A stretch of DNA of 64,000 nucleotides from Talaromyces rugulosus (GCF_013368755.1 NC_049562.1:806001-870000); one strand, 5' to 3'. Shown: positions 46,133-57,952, counted from the stretch's first letter. Numbers and translations are program-made. The notes: generated by a model not told the origin, from the letters alone.

Positions 46133-47726
46133 TCAAGCCGGAGTGACACACACTTTCGTCCCATTTCGGGAAGACAGTGTCAAAGTCAGCGATTCCTCCC
46201 ACGGCCCCGGATCACGACTCTCCAAAGTCTGAAATTCCTGAGCCATACGGACGGTAACGTAGCCGACTTCAGTCAGCGCGTACTGCTGGCCTACACAGAT
46301 ACGTGGGCCACCATTGAATGGAAGATATTCCCAGCGCGGTTGCAGCCGTCCGTTTTCCCAACGCTCAGGACGGAATTGGTCTGCGTCGGGTCCGTAGAAG
46401 TCTGTTCGCCGGTGCATTGCATATATATTATAGCCGACAAAGGTTCCCTTAGGGACAAAGACTGGCGAGAGGCCATCCTTGCCTCCGCCCACTGGCAGAA
46501 CAGTATCTTGCAACGCTTTGCGTTCGTTTAACGGCACCACTGGATGCAAACGTAGTGCTGGTCAAGTCAGTCAGCGATGGCGAGAGGGCAAAAAAAGGAA
46601 GATATCTCTCACATTCGTTCATGCAGCACCTCAGATACTTGAGGTTTCGTAGCTCTTCGTAGGTGGGCAAGCGTCCCTCTAAACTAGCTACTTCCCTACG
46701 CAGCTTGGACCAAACCGCCGGATGCTTAGCTAGCATGAAAAACATATTGCTCAGCATGCTAGCAGTGGTATCGCGGCCGGCAAGTAGGACGTTCATGAGC
46801 TCGTCCAGGATGCGGCGCTTGTCAGAGGTCCGTCGTGCCAGTTCATGTGAGAATATATATTTTTGGCGCTTCGTCTCAGAGCCTTCATTCTTATCCTCTT
46901 TCTCCTCAGACTGAACTATGCGGACCGCCTCATCGACAAACTGCTGTGCGAACTCCCGGCAGATGCGGTCAGATTGGTCAGCCTTCGGGTCGCTGTAAAA
47001 CCTATGTAATTGCCCTAGCATTCCTCGGGTCGTAATGGCTTCCTGGGAATAGTTAAATGCTTCAGCAAAGCTCAAGTCCGACCCGGTCATTCGCAGGCTG
47101 CCGACGGACTGTCCAAACAGGAACTCGGTGGCGGAATCGATCGTATAGCGGAAGAAAAGACTCTGCAGATCCACGACAGTATATCCATCGCGTGGAATCA
47201 GGGCAAAAAAGTCCTTGATTAAGTGTTCAAAAGACGCCAAGTCTGCCACCTGGTCGCGGGTGAAGTTCGGCCGTATGAGGGCACGCGACATGGCCCAATG
47301 GTCGCCATCGGTGTCGAAAATGCCTTTTCCTAGCAGTGGTTCGAACTGTTGAAGACGGTGGCCGAGGCCATAATGCTTGAAGTTAATCGACAGGACGGTT
47401 TTGATGTTCTCCGGCTCTGACGTCAAAATACTGCTGTTTAGCAACTGCTTTGAGGTAAATGTATAGTTCAGGGCACGATGCCGTTCACGGGCGGTTTCGA
47501 GGGCCTTGTGTTCTCTGGCGGCCTGGATGAAGGAGTACATCCGGTCAAGACCGAAAAAAGGGTCCTTGTTGGCGCGTCTAACAATTGGCTTGCAGCCATG
47601 GAGACGTGCGAACTGACGGCGGACTAAGAAACGACGGATTCTGGAAACGACGAGGGCGACGGTCAGGACAGTGGCGGCCAGCACCAACACCCGTGTTGAA
47701 TGAAAACCCATGGTTAATCGGGTCAT
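46133..47726 (-). CDS. Cytochrome P450, CYP52-like
   Basis: Membrane-bound monooxygenase of the fungal CYP52/CYP539 type, whose characterised members hydroxylate n-alkanes and fatty acids at the omega position. Minus-strand exons 46613-47726 and 46133-46557 (512 residues). An N-terminal anchor ([15 protein letters not shown]) precedes the Arg-rich stop-transfer [16 protein letters not shown]. The I-helix is [20 protein letters not shown], and the ExxR helix ESLRLHP spans the exon join. The PERF-type [10 protein letters not shown] is followed by the heme loop [12 protein letters not shown] with the heme-ligand Cys at about residue 459. All invariant motifs are intact. The ATG at 47726 was chosen; a second Met five codons later is possible. 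Substrate is inferred from family only. Confidence 0.92.
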
Positions 47727-48787
47727 GGACAGTGGGCGACGTAATTTACAAGCAACGTTGGGCGGGGTATCAACGACCTTATAACTCCGCAGCCATCCTT
47801 TGTCACTCGGGATTCGGGACTCGTAGATGTTAGCATTATTAAAGATCCATCTTAATCCTTCCCGGAACGTCCGGGTTGGTGCCTAGGTAGTGCCACATCA
47901 TGGTGTCACATTATTGTCACCAAAACGAGATGAGATGGCAAGTCGAAGGCCAACGGGTCCGTCAGTCTTGCTGGCTCATGGTTCCAGGTAGTATACCAGT
48001 AGACGCGGTCTAGGCTGCAGCATATCTCCGAGTTGGTAGCGACAAGAAAAGCCTTGAGCAGAAACGACACGTGGTGGTTAATCATAGTCCCAGGAGAATA
48101 TCCATCCCACATAACTCATTGCGTATCGATGGCATTCTGGATGTTTGTTTGGGTGTCGCGGAAGCGCTCAGGTTGGCGCACGCTGGAGAATGCCAGCACT
48201 GGAGAGAGAGAGAAAGCGATGAATGGCCATTGAGCACGAGTCAAGTTCGCATCGAGACAAGCCTAAGCAGCTTAATTACCAAGAAAACAAGCCAGCTGCA
48301 GCGCCGTTGTTGCCAGGGCTCAGCGGGCGCAGGTCGCGTAATTTTAGGGTCGGTCGAAGCTAATCGAGATCCGCAGCGCCGGGGGGTGGAACGCCAATCG
48401 CCGCTGCCGTTTTGGCTCGCTCCAGGAACCAGGCGTTTCATCCCGCCCTCCGTAGGAGTAACTACATGTTATTATTATTTCCAGACTCTCGCGCTCGCTC
48501 TCCCTCCCTCCACCATCTGCAGCCATTGGACCGCACCATCACTGTCCGATTGTCGTGACTGTGCGAGTCCCTCAGTCATCCTCGCTGTGCTTGTGACCCC
48601 CTCCTGCCGGTCGTCGGCGCTTTCCCCTTTCGAGCGCTCTGTTCTTCGTGACTCGATCGGCTTCGGCTAACCCCCTACCGCGATTTGTATGGCCTCGTTT
48701 GGCGCTCAACCAGCCACGACCACGGCCGCTGCGTAACTCAGCTACCAAGCACGGGGAGCTGTCTTCAATCATCCGGCCTCGTTCAGC
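47727..48787. other. Divergent region between the P450 and the RabGAP gene
   Basis: 1.06 kb. It holds a CACGTG E-box near 48069 and a C/T-rich stretch at 48485-48640 leading to the RabGAP start. An open plus frame before 48788 has no domain and is likely leader. No gene is supported. Confidence 0.5.
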
Positions 48788-51557
48788 ATGGCTTCAAGTC
48801 CCGAGCCCAAGGATTTTGCCGAGGTACGTCCGTCGCTCCGCTTGGTTTGTTGCTCCTGAGCTGATAAGTGTTCTGCTGCCTATACAGGATTCCTTCGAAG
48901 ATGTCAGCGAGGAGAGAACCCAGACTCCTCCACCGTCACTACCACAAAGCTCTTCCACCCGGTCTCTGACCGACCGTCGCCTCTCCAATGGATCCGTCAC
49001 CACTCCTCGCGCCGAGAATGCTCCTCCCCTGCCCTCCGCGCCGGTTGATAGTGATAGCGAGGACTCCGTAGACGACAACTCCCCTCTCCATTCGGAGGTG
49101 GAGGATACCCCGAAGAGAACAAAGTATCAAAAGTCACCACTGCTCACTGCCCACCGCCTATCGACGACTTCGCTGGACGAGGTCAATCTGGCAGGCAATA
49201 AGGATGAAGAGAAATCGCCTGGTGCGTCTAGCCCAGAATCCCAGTCACACTCTGCGTCCCCCGACATAGGTTCGCCCGATTCGACTACCGCAAAGCAAAG
49301 CGTATCGTCGACCTTCATGTCTAGCCTGTCTTCAGTGCCATGGCCTGCAGCCGCAAAGCCAACTGCGCCCCCGGCCGTTCCTCCCGCTCAACCCGCGCCG
49401 CCTGCACCACCCGGCCGCAAACTCACAAGTCCCTTTGCATGGCTGTCGAGGGCGAGCACATCAGGAAAGGACCCTAGGTCTCCTCCAGTCGGTTCAACAG
49501 ACACCCGAAGGAACACTGCTGCATCAGTCTCGACCCTCAACACTTTCGACGAGGGCGACAGTCTGAGCATCGGCTCACGAAAACCAGGCCTCAGAGATCA
49601 ATTCAAGCTCCTTCGTTTGCGCGAAGAAGGCCCAGATGTCGACCAAGCGAGTATTGCTTCCGGCCAGGCCTCCGTCAGCCAAGGCGCGGGTACTCCCACC
49701 GAAGAGCACAAGGATAACATTTCCGTCTCTTCGCCTGCTGTTGCAGCATCTGGCTCATTTCCAGCAGTCAACCCCAATTTGGCCCCGGGAACAGTTTCGG
49801 GAATATCGACATCTGCAACAGATGCAGCTGTCCCTGTAGACTGGGAGCTATGGGAGAACATTGTGAATAATGGACCTGAGGCTTTAACGGGTGCTAATTC
49901 AGACGAGCTCAATGCGGCAATCAAGCGAGGTATTCCTCAGACCATTAGAGGCGTCATATGGCAAGTCTTGGCCGACAGTCACAATCCTGAACTCGAAGAA
50001 ATGTACAGGGACCTCGTGGCTCGAGGCACAAACAAGGAACGACACATCAGCGTGAACGGGACCCAAAGCAGTATTCACTCAGAGAAAGCATCTGTAGCCT
50101 CTTCGCGCTCCTCCATTCGCTCGGACCATTCTATTTCTCCGTCCCTGTCCAGCCATGTGACGCCCTCCTCGAGTCCAGATGCAGAGAAAGCTATCAAGGA
50201 TCAATTGGCAGCGGAAGTGGCTCGTAAGAAAAAGGCAAAGGAAGATGTGGAGGCAATCCGGAAGCTAGAGAAGGCCATACGAAGAGACCTGGGCTCTCGA
50301 ACAAGCTACTCTAAATATTTTGTCTCGCAAGGCAGCCAGGAAGCCCTCTTCGGCTTATGCAAGGCTTACGCGCTATACGACGAAGCTGTCGGCTATGCAC
50401 AGGGCATAAATTTCATTGCCATGCCCCTACTTTTCAACGTAAGTGCTGCTTAGAAGCTAGCTCGGTTGAATATCTGCTAATGATGGTGTCCAGATGGATG
50501 AAGCCGAGGCATTTGGCCTTCTCGTCAAGCTGATGAACAAGTATGGCTTACGAGACATGTTTATCCAAGATATGCCTGGTTTGCACCTTCATTTGTTTCA
50601 GTTCGAACGGCTTCTCGAGGATCTTGAGCCGGCATTATATTGCCATCTTCGCCGACGCGGATTGAGCCCCCAGTTATATGCCACCCAGTGGTTCTTGACG
50701 CTATTTGCATACCGATTCCCTCTTCAGCTCGTCCTTCGGATTTACGATCTTATTTTCGAAGAGGGCTTGGAAAGTACTATCCTTCGCTTTGGCGTGGCCA
50801 TTATGCGTCGAAATTCCGAAGCCTTGCTCGGTATGAAAGATATTACCAGCCTGTCTCAGTTTGTCAAAGAAAAACTCTTCGACGTCTATATTGATCAGCA
50901 ACCTTCGGCCAGCTCTATATTGGAGTCCGGCTTCTTTGGAAGTTCCGGTGGCAGCGAAAAGGAGGTCTATCGATCTGATCTCATGGTACAAGATGCTTGT
51001 GAGATACCTCTAACTCCCGAGCTTATCCGGTCATATACCACCGAATGGGAAGAGAAAACCCGTGTGGAAAGGGAGAGAGAGCAGGAGCTTGAAGGATTGA
51101 GACACACAGCCACTTCACAAGCTGCACGGATAAGATCGTTAGAAGAGCATGCTGAGAAATCCGATCAAGAGCATGTTCAGCTGGCTTCTGAACTGGTACG
51201 GATGAAGGTTGAGAATGAGGAGTTATCGGACGCCAACGAGAGCCTGCAAGTTCAAGTGCAGGAACTGAAGATTGTAGTTGACAAGCAGCCTGCTGAGGTT
51301 GAAGAAAAACTACAGACCGAAATGGAACGGATCATGAAACGAAACATGGAGGTTCAAAATGAGAACCGGAATATGGAGGAACAGATGTCAGACATGGAAA
51401 GGGACCTTGTCGATACGAAGATGAAATGGGCAGAGGTAAGATATGTTGTCGAAATTAGAGTGACACTCAACTGACGCGATATCATCTGCAGCTATCGGAA
51501 AATCACGAAGGTCTAAAACAGAAATGGGCGGACCTGCGCAAAGCACTGGATGGATAG
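48788..51557 (+). CDS. gyp5: TBC-domain Rab GTPase-activating protein (Gyp5-like)
   Basis: Accelerates GTP hydrolysis on Rab proteins in ER-to-Golgi and polarised secretion. Exons 48788-48823, 48888-50438, 50494-51435, 51492-51557 (864 residues). A long Ser/Pro/Asp-rich disordered N-terminus (about residues 1-390) precedes the TBC domain. Within it are RGIPQTIRGVIWQVLADSHN, the dual-finger motif parts IRRDLGSR (arginine finger IxxDxxR) and YAQGINFI (glutamine finger YxQG), then LHLHLFQFERLLEDLEPALY and QWFLTLFAYRFPLQLVLRIY. A C-terminal coiled coil (LVRMKVENEELSDANESLQV) runs to the end. Both catalytic fingers are intact, so GAP activity is expected. An insert of about 110 residues (Ser-rich, VNGTQSSIHSEKASVAS) splits the TBC domain's first third, as in Gyp5/Gyl1-type proteins. 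Confidence 0.93.
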
Positions 51558-52361
51558 ACAGTATTATTATATTACTGTCTCCAGGCCTTTACTTGCTCCA
51601 TCCTCCCCTTTTTCCTGGCGGCCGGCTCCCCTTCTTCTGTACATTTTACCGTGTCAGGTATACATCCTCTTGAGGAATCGGCTAGACATGACTGCGATCA
51701 GCTCTACTACTTGAAGAGAAGCCGTCATGCCTCGCATTTAACCCGACTTTTTTCAACCTGTCTTATACTACATTACCTGTATCTTTATGTTGAATAGCGA
51801 TGACTGGTGTGTTTCATGATGGGGTTTATTGATCCTCATTCTCATTTTGTATACTGTGGAGATATAGAGCTAGCGAAGTATTAGCCGGAGGGATATTATA
51901 ATGTCGAAACGACTGAAATATTCGTGTACTAAATGCTATTCAATAGAGAATACTGATTGGTACAGAATATCTGCAGTAGAATGTTTTGAAACGGAGTGGC
52001 TCATCGGATGATTCTATGCCTTTGGCGCAGTCACCAGTCTCATAATTCGTTTTTGAGAAACTGCCGGGCTGGGTATCAGACGAGATGTCACGGTTCTATG
52101 TGATAAACACGCGCCACAGAAGACTATTGAGCCACCGACAATAGTATTGTACCGTATTCAGGATCATTTGGAGACGCCGTGCCGACCGGACATGCCCTGA
52201 CCGCGATGAATGAGATGACGGCGGCATCGTCGGTGCCGATATACCCCAGTTTTCTCGAGGCCCCAGGCTTGGGTAGCTGGGGCAAGGAGGTTCTTAACAG
52301 TTCATCGTTCCATCTTGAAAGAAGCGAAAGAACATAGCTTGCTTCGTATACCCCCGCCACA
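51558..52361. other. Convergent 3' flanks of the RabGAP and CTF8
   Basis: 804 bp. The left half is AT-rich 3'-UTR-like. An 80-codon ATG-less minus frame (52124-52367) abuts the CTF8 stop and is judged a chance or relic frame. No gene is supported. Confidence 0.5.
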
Positions 52362-52886
52362 TCACTCTATTCCCACGGGCTCCGGTCTCGAGGCGAAAAT
52401 GATCTTGTACTTGATAATCTCCACAATCTCAAGCTCATCCCCTCCTTCTTCTTCTTCTTCTCCCTTGCCTTTCCCATTTTCAGTTGTTTGTCGGCGCTGG
52501 ATAACAGCCAGAGGTTTCGCCAGCTTCTTCACCTCGCCAGTCATACGCTGGTACCGGCCGATAAACATATAGGCGCGCTTCATCCACTTGTTATTGTCCG
52601 CATCCATGCCGTCCACGTAGTCCGGGAAGATGAGTCTGCCGAGCTCGGTCTCGATCGTCTTCCCCCCGTCAGGGGTATCCTTGTCTAGAGAATCGTCATC
52701 GTTGTAAGTGACGTCACCGTCTTTGTCCGTCGCGGTAGTAGACCAAGAAGGAATATTGATTGTTCCTTGGAGTTCGAGAATAGCGAGGCCGGAGGGGGTT
52801 TGGAGGAGGGGCGGAAGAGGACTGAATGTGCTTTGCGACGACGACGACCCCGTCTTTTGTGGAGGGAAGAGGGGTACTGATGGCAT
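52362..52886 (-). CDS. ctf8: Chromosome transmission fidelity protein 8 (Ctf8)
   Basis: Subunit of the alternative replication factor C (Ctf18-Dcc1-Ctf8) that loads PCNA and supports sister-chromatid cohesion in S phase; nuclear. A single exon of 174 residues. Ctf8 blocks are clear: LAILELQGTINIPS, ELGRLIFPDYVDG, WMKRAYMFIGRYQRMTGEVK and KLAKPLAVIQRRQ, then a short Glu-rich insert and the final VEIIKYKIIFASRPEPVG. Length is typical. An ACGCGT box 131 bp upstream and a CGCGAAAA box just beyond it fit G1/S control. Confidence 0.93.
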   Translation of the reverse strand: MPSVPLFPPQKTGSSSSQSTFSPLPPLLQTPSGLAILELQGTINIPSWSTTATDKDGDVTYNDDDSLDKDTPDGGKTIETELGRLIFPDYVDGMDADNNKWMKRAYMFIGRYQRMTGEVKKLAKPLAVIQRRQTTENGKGKGEEEEEGGDELEIVEIIKYKIIFASRPEPVGIE

Positions 52887-53016
52887 GGCTGACTTGGTGG
52901 GAAATAGTATTCATCAAAATATCAAATGAAAGTTTCCTCCTTTTTTTTTCCCTCTCAATTTTTGAATACTCGTGGCCTGTATTGATTGATGTGGTTTTTC
53001 TGCAGCGGTTGGGAAG

Positions 53017-53022
53017 ACGCGT
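53017..53022. promoter_or_regulatory. ACGCGT, MluI cell-cycle box (MBF-type)
   Basis: A perfect MCB 131 bp upstream of the CTF8 ATG. MCB elements bind the MBF G1/S regulator, and CTF8 is an S-phase gene; occupancy is inferred. Confidence 0.5.
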
Positions 53023-53029
53023 CGAGGCG

Positions 53030-53037
53030 CGCGAAAA
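53030..53037. promoter_or_regulatory. CGCGAAAA, SCB-like element
   Basis: Matches the CRCGAAA Swi4-type SCB consensus, 8 bp beyond the MCB upstream of CTF8. The close pairing strengthens the G1/S reading. Confidence 0.45.
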
Positions 53038-54049
53038 GAGATGCGTCAATCGGCTATCTTATCTTATCAGCGATAGTGACATGCAGACCAGTTGACAAGA
53101 TCGAAGAGTATTATGAGGTTGACTGCTAGGTCTTAAATCTATATGTGAACACCTCAGATCTAGCCCGATCACAAATCTCATTTAAGCTATTGTCTAAGTT
53201 GTTTGTGGTAATTTTACCGACAAGGATTTACTCTTTTCAACTACCGAAATCACCCCGCGATACTCGATTAGGGGATGATATATATAACTATATATCAATT
53301 AATTTAGTGTCAAGGAGTGTAAATAGTAAGATACCACCCCAGCTACTTTCTCCACAGAAGAGCATGTCGGCCATGTGCTTTATTTAATAGGTTTGTGAAA
53401 AAACTCTCCACAGCGGTACCTTTTATAGATAGCTAAAATCCTTCATGTGCACAGTCAGGGGTGTCCCCAGTATGCAGCATGAGATACCGCATTGATGTGC
53501 ACACAGAAAAAATAATAAAACAAAAGACCTAGAAAAAGACAATAGAATATGTTAAAACTCAAAGGCATAATTCATTTATAGTGAAAACAACTGACTGCTG
53601 GTATTTATTGTAGAAGAGTGACAGACTGCAGCTAATCTTCAACACCGCCTTGTGAAAACTATCAATACTACTAGATGACTCAAACTATAGAAACCAGGAG
53701 CGGAAGTAACCGACTATGACTGGGACAGGGGGTGATATCCTTTGATCAGATGAACCTGAGTGACTGTTTAAAATGCGCCCCCCTTTACATCAATGACATG
53801 TCTCACAAGCCATAACATTTAACTATCTGTGAAAGAAAAAGAGTCATAATCACACTTTAACTTTGACAATTATGCGGAAAAGTGCTGTCAACTACGGCCA
53901 CAGTCTCCTGTGACTGTGTCTTCAAAGAAAGAAGGACCGTCAAACTATACAGCCGCCTCATCGCTGTCTTTAAATCATCTCTTTCCCCAATTCGGCATAG
54001 GGTTGCCCTGCGTTAGACAATAGCCAAAGGGCAAAGGTTCAACTCAAGT

Positions 54050-54889
54050 ATGGATTCAACAGAAGATGACACAGAAATCTCCAGAAGGCAAGAATTGCAA
54101 CTGGAAAAACCAGGCGACCAAGGACTCTCAAGTGACGGGTTTGACGATAAACTTGACGACCAAGAGCCCAATAATTTTTCAGCAGTGAGTCCCGACCATC
54201 TGAATCATAATATCAGTGACTAACGGGGGGGCCGAGTAAAGTCGGAAGATTCTTCTCATGTTACAAGGAAGCCAGCAGCAGCCTCTGGCACATGTTCTTT
54301 AACATGGGTATCAGCAGAGGCTAAAGAGCGAGATAATTGTCGCAAAATGAGAATGAACATGGAATTTGTTGCCCCCAAATCGCCTGTCGTACCCGCTAAC
54401 TTGAAAGAATGGCTTATACACCGTGCATCGGTCTTGGAAATCAAGGCTAGGTATATCAAAAGCCGTATACCGGATAGTAAGGGGGATGACGAAGAAAAGG
54501 CTCAACTCGTGTTTCATGACTGGAAATGGAGAGACACCCGCTCATTTGTTCTGTCACAAGAAACAATCTGGAGGAATCATGGCACAGAAAATCCTTCTAG
54601 AAACCAAGCGCCATGGCCAGACTCGAGCGAGCGCAAACACGAAGGTTATCAACGGGTGAGGTCCGGATACAAGCGATTTCTGCCGCTTCCTAGAGTGCCA
54701 GGGAACCAAACCGTCAATTGGAAGCAGCGCTCACCCATAGCGACATATGAATTTGACCGAGTTGGTCAGCCCATCGGGATCGGGGGGACAGTAGATACGG
54801 ATGAAATGATGGAAGAATTCATTGGGAAAAAATTTCTTGCGGAAATCGATACTCTCAATTTCCCAAAGCAATGCAACCATCTGCACTGA
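54050..54889 (+). CDS. Orphan charged protein of unknown function
   Basis: Exons 54050-54184 and 54242-54889 (260 residues). The intron has a GTGAGT donor, a TGACTAAC branch site and an AAG acceptor, so splicing is well supported. No domain, signal peptide or transmembrane segment is recognised. The protein is hydrophilic, with an acidic N-terminus (MDSTEDDTEISRRQ) and Trp/Arg-rich middle stretches (FHDWKWRDTRSFV; RSGYKRFLPLPRVPGN). A Gly-rich GQPIGIGGTVDTDEMM precedes the end, which finishes CNHLH. It lies beside an AT-rich gene-poor stretch, which fits a recently arisen or fast-evolving gene. I do not propose a function. Confidence 0.65.
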
Positions 54890-55101
54890 TATCAAGCACT
54901 CTGGGGCTTTACTGCACCATAGGGCGTGACCCGACGAGGTTGGGAGTAAGAGAATTGTGTTGTTTTTTTGTTTCTTGGACCTTTAATGGCCCGTTTTTAT
55001 CCAGTCGCACCTCTTTATGTTGTGTTCTTTTTTTTTTTTGCAAATGGAGGGCGCAGGAAGTCAATATATATGAGACCAGTCAATCAAGATTATGTGTTGT
55101 A

Positions 55102-55701
55102 TTATGTGTGGTTGGAATGATGGTCGCAAGCTCCTTGAAGGCTTTTGAGCCCTCGAACAGTTTCGCCCACAAGATCATCAACGGTCATGCCGGGCTTGTT
55201 AAATTTTCCATAGCGAAGATCACTCAATTCACTAACAGTCTTTTTCATTTCGGATAGAGTCGAGGCTGCATCCTGTTCAGTGGCTTCAATCTCCTGCTCC
55301 AAAGTAGAACACGCGTTTTCCATCTCCGAGATAAGGCTCGAGTAGGGATGAAACCCCACTGTTTCAGTAGTGTTGGATGCTGGGCCAAACAGCTGGAGAT
55401 CAATGTCCATTTCGCGGCGATCATCATCATTAAAGCCATCTACGCCTGACGCCCGGGCAGCTCGTAGTAAATCTGCTCGTTGCCTCGCGCCTTCTTTGAC
55501 TTCATCGAGGATGTGCTCGGTGACAGCATCCATGTCCTGAGAGCGCAATTCCTGAAGTTCACGATACAGCACTTTGATCTGCGGGTGAGAGTGAAGGCGC
55601 CTTGGAAAAAGCTCTGTAAACTTCTGCAGTGAGATTATTGTCGGCAAGGATGCCGGAGAAAGCAGAAAGTTGTTGAGAATAGAATCCTCGGACGGCGCCA
55701 T
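55102..55701 (-). CDS. nkp2: Kinetochore protein Cnl2/Nkp2
   Basis: Inner-kinetochore subunit of the Ctf19/Sim4 (CCAN) network. A single exon of 199 residues from MAPSEDSILNNF; the frame is open upstream (to 55860), but MAPSED fits the family start. The Cnl2/NKP2 signature lies at the N-terminus: ILNNFLLSPASLPTIISLQK, FTELFPRRLHSHPQIKVLYR and ELQELRSQDMDAVTEHILDE. Charged helices follow (EGARQRADLLRAARASGVDG), then a coiled-coil C-terminus (EMENACSTLEQEIEATEQDA). It is divergent from EAF3, sharing 919 bp. Confidence 0.9.
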   Translation of the reverse strand: MAPSEDSILNNFLLSPASLPTIISLQKFTELFPRRLHSHPQIKVLYRELQELRSQDMDAVTEHILDEVKEGARQRADLLRAARASGVDGFNDDDRREMDIDLQLFGPASNTTETVGFHPYSSLISEMENACSTLEQEIEATEQDAASTLSEMKKTVSELSDLRYGKFNKPGMTVDDLVGETVRGLKSLQGACDHHSNHT

Positions 55702-56620
55702 TGGGAAGATCCTTGGTTTGAGTCCTCGCTTGAAAGTAGAAACTCGTGAAAGACCCCGGTCCTGAGAGGAGGACAAGGCTTTAATCACGACAAGGATGGC
55801 TGGGCCTAGGTTGGCAGTGGGCACCAGGAAGATCCTTGGCAGAGCAGTTGGATAATACAAAGCTTTACGATGATGAGATCAGATCAGGCGCGATTGGCTA
55901 GGACCAAGAAAGAGCTGGAGAGATGGCGCGTCACAAGATAGTTGGATGGCAGCGCGAGTTAGTCTTGGATTGTAGATATGATGACAGAGCCTGCAGGGGC
56001 ACGAGACAAGAGACGAAGGACGAGGCTGTTTCGAGGGAATGGAGAGAAGAGAGTCCGGGGGTGAAGCGCGGATGGGTGCGTCGTTCACGCGTTTTTGCCC
56101 TCGCTCGCCGCTACCCGTTTCCTTCTTCCCCTTCCTCGCCTTAATCAAGCCTCAGCACTCTCACACCTCTTCCTGCGCCCATTCTTGCAATCTCGCGTTT
56201 TTCTCGCTATTCTCCGCTGGAAATACTCAGCTGACTGAGGACATCTTTCATACACACTCACGACAATCATCTCGGAGTGTGCTGTATCCTGGGTCCTCGG
56301 ACACGCTGGAAATTTTATGCATAAGAATCATTGACTTTGCGTAAAAATTCGTCGCGTCGACTCATTCTCCCTCGCAAAAGGACTACTATTGCTCTCAGAG
56401 GCCATTTAGACATCTAGAGTGCTTGCACCTCTGCTGCAAGAGTTGTCTGAGTCGATTGGCCACCCTGTGCAGAGCAAACAGGATCCAATTTTGACAATCA
56501 GCGTTTGAAGAAACCTGAATCAAAATACGACGGATTGATCTTCAACCATCGAGACTTCATTACTGTCCTTTGAAGACGGTTTGCTGCGAGTTTTTGAAGA
56601 TTTTAAAACTCTGCGTCAAC
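55702..56620. other. Divergent promoter of CNL2 and EAF3
   Basis: 919 bp. A perfect ACGCGT box at 56087-56092 could serve either gene. The sequence is CT-rich near 56100-56220, before the EAF3 start. No gene was seen. Confidence 0.55.
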
Positions 56621-57952
56621 ATGGCTCCAGCAGGCCTCAACTACAGCCGCGATGAACGGGTTCTCTGTTTTCATCATGAAGTGCTTTACGAAGCCAAAAT
56701 CATGGACCTGAAGCACAGTGTCCCAGATGATCGAAAAAGCCCGTATGAGTATCTTGTGCACTACAAGGGATGGAAAAACACGTAAGTCTTTCACTTCCGT
56801 GCCTGTCGTACCAGGCTTTGATCTACACCATGCCCGTATTTTTCTTCATACCGGAATGAAATCTAAGCATGCTTGCTGGGATTTTTTTTGGCTTTGAAAA
56901 AATGAGATACGATGTGATTGTGTGCTCTCTATTTCTGGAAAGACACCTACACCGCTATGGAGGGCAACAATTTTTGTCTGGCGGGACGAGTTTAGGACAT
57001 CGCACTAACATCAAATTTACAGCTGGGATGACTGGGTTCCTCAAGAGCGTCTCCGCAAATTCACGGACGAGAACCGCGAATTAGCTGCTCAAATTCGGCG
57101 GGAGGTCACGGCTCAGAATTGGGCAAAAAACAATGCCAACGCCAAAATCCCAAAGAGGAGAGGTGGCTCTGACTCCGGTCGGGGCAGCGAGGAACGACAA
57201 TCGTCTGTCCCTGCCAAGGGCAACAAGCGAGGCCGAGACAATGAAATTGAAAAAGTAAGTCAGTCGGTTCAATATCAAAACAAATCTGACTGATTGAAAA
57301 TAGGAGGACCAGTTTCACTCACGGCCATCGATCCGGATTATGCTCCCTGACAACCTCAAAGCATTACTCGTCGATGACTGGGAGAATGTGACCAAAAACC
57401 AGCAGGTGGTTGCTTTGCCTGCGCCTCACTCTGTCAATGGAATTCTCCAAACGTATTCAGACGAGGAAAAGCCAAAGCGCATCAATACAGCAGAGAAAGA
57501 TGTTCTCCAGGAGGTTATCTCGGGAATCAAGGAGTATTTTGACAAGTCCCTAGACAAGATTCTACTCTACAAGTTTGAAAGAGAGCAGTATCGACTTTTG
57601 CGTCAGAAATGGGAAACTGGTGCCGAGAACTACGCCGATAAAGGACCACTCGACATTTACGGAGCTCATCATCTTCTTCGTCTATTTGGTATGCTCTTTT
57701 TTTTACATCAATTTGACAGGAATACTAACATTTCATATAGCCGTGCTTCCCGAGTTGATTGCTCAAACGAATATGGACCAGCAGTCTATCAACCACCTAC
57801 GCGAGGAGCTCTCCAAGTTCAGTATTTGGCTGAGCCGGCACTCGGAACAATTCTTCTCGAACAAGTATATCAATGCTACTGCCGAGTATATGGAGAAGGC
57901 GACTGGAGTTCCTATTCAAAACCCAGGTACTGCAACGTCACGCCTTGTCTAA
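56621..57952 (+). CDS. eaf3: Chromatin modification protein Eaf3 (MRG15-like)
   Basis: Subunit of NuA4 acetyltransferase and Rpd3S deacetylase that reads H3K36 methylation. Exons 56621-56781, 57023-57254, 57304-57688, 57741-57952 (329 residues). The N-terminal chromo-barrel domain (residues about 8-80) carries DERVLCFHHEVLYEAKI and YEYLVHYKGWKNTWDDWVPQ, with the aromatic-cage residues spread over the first intron. A basic/Ser linker (KIPKRRGGSDSGRGSEERQS) follows. The MRG domain runs from SIRIMLPDNLKALLVDDWEN to the end with IYGAHHLLRLFAVLPELIAQ and FSIWLSRHSEQFFSNKYINA. The first intron is long for this window (241 nt). Length is family-typical. Confidence 0.95.

Larger units (their letters stand above)
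52887..54049. other. Divergent AT-rich region upstream of CTF8 and the orphan gene
   Basis: 1.16 kb. MCB/SCB-like boxes lie close to CTF8. The rest (about 53100-54000) is AT-rich and gene-free and may be decayed mobile-element sequence, but no terminal repeats or transposase frame were recognised. Confidence 0.5.
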
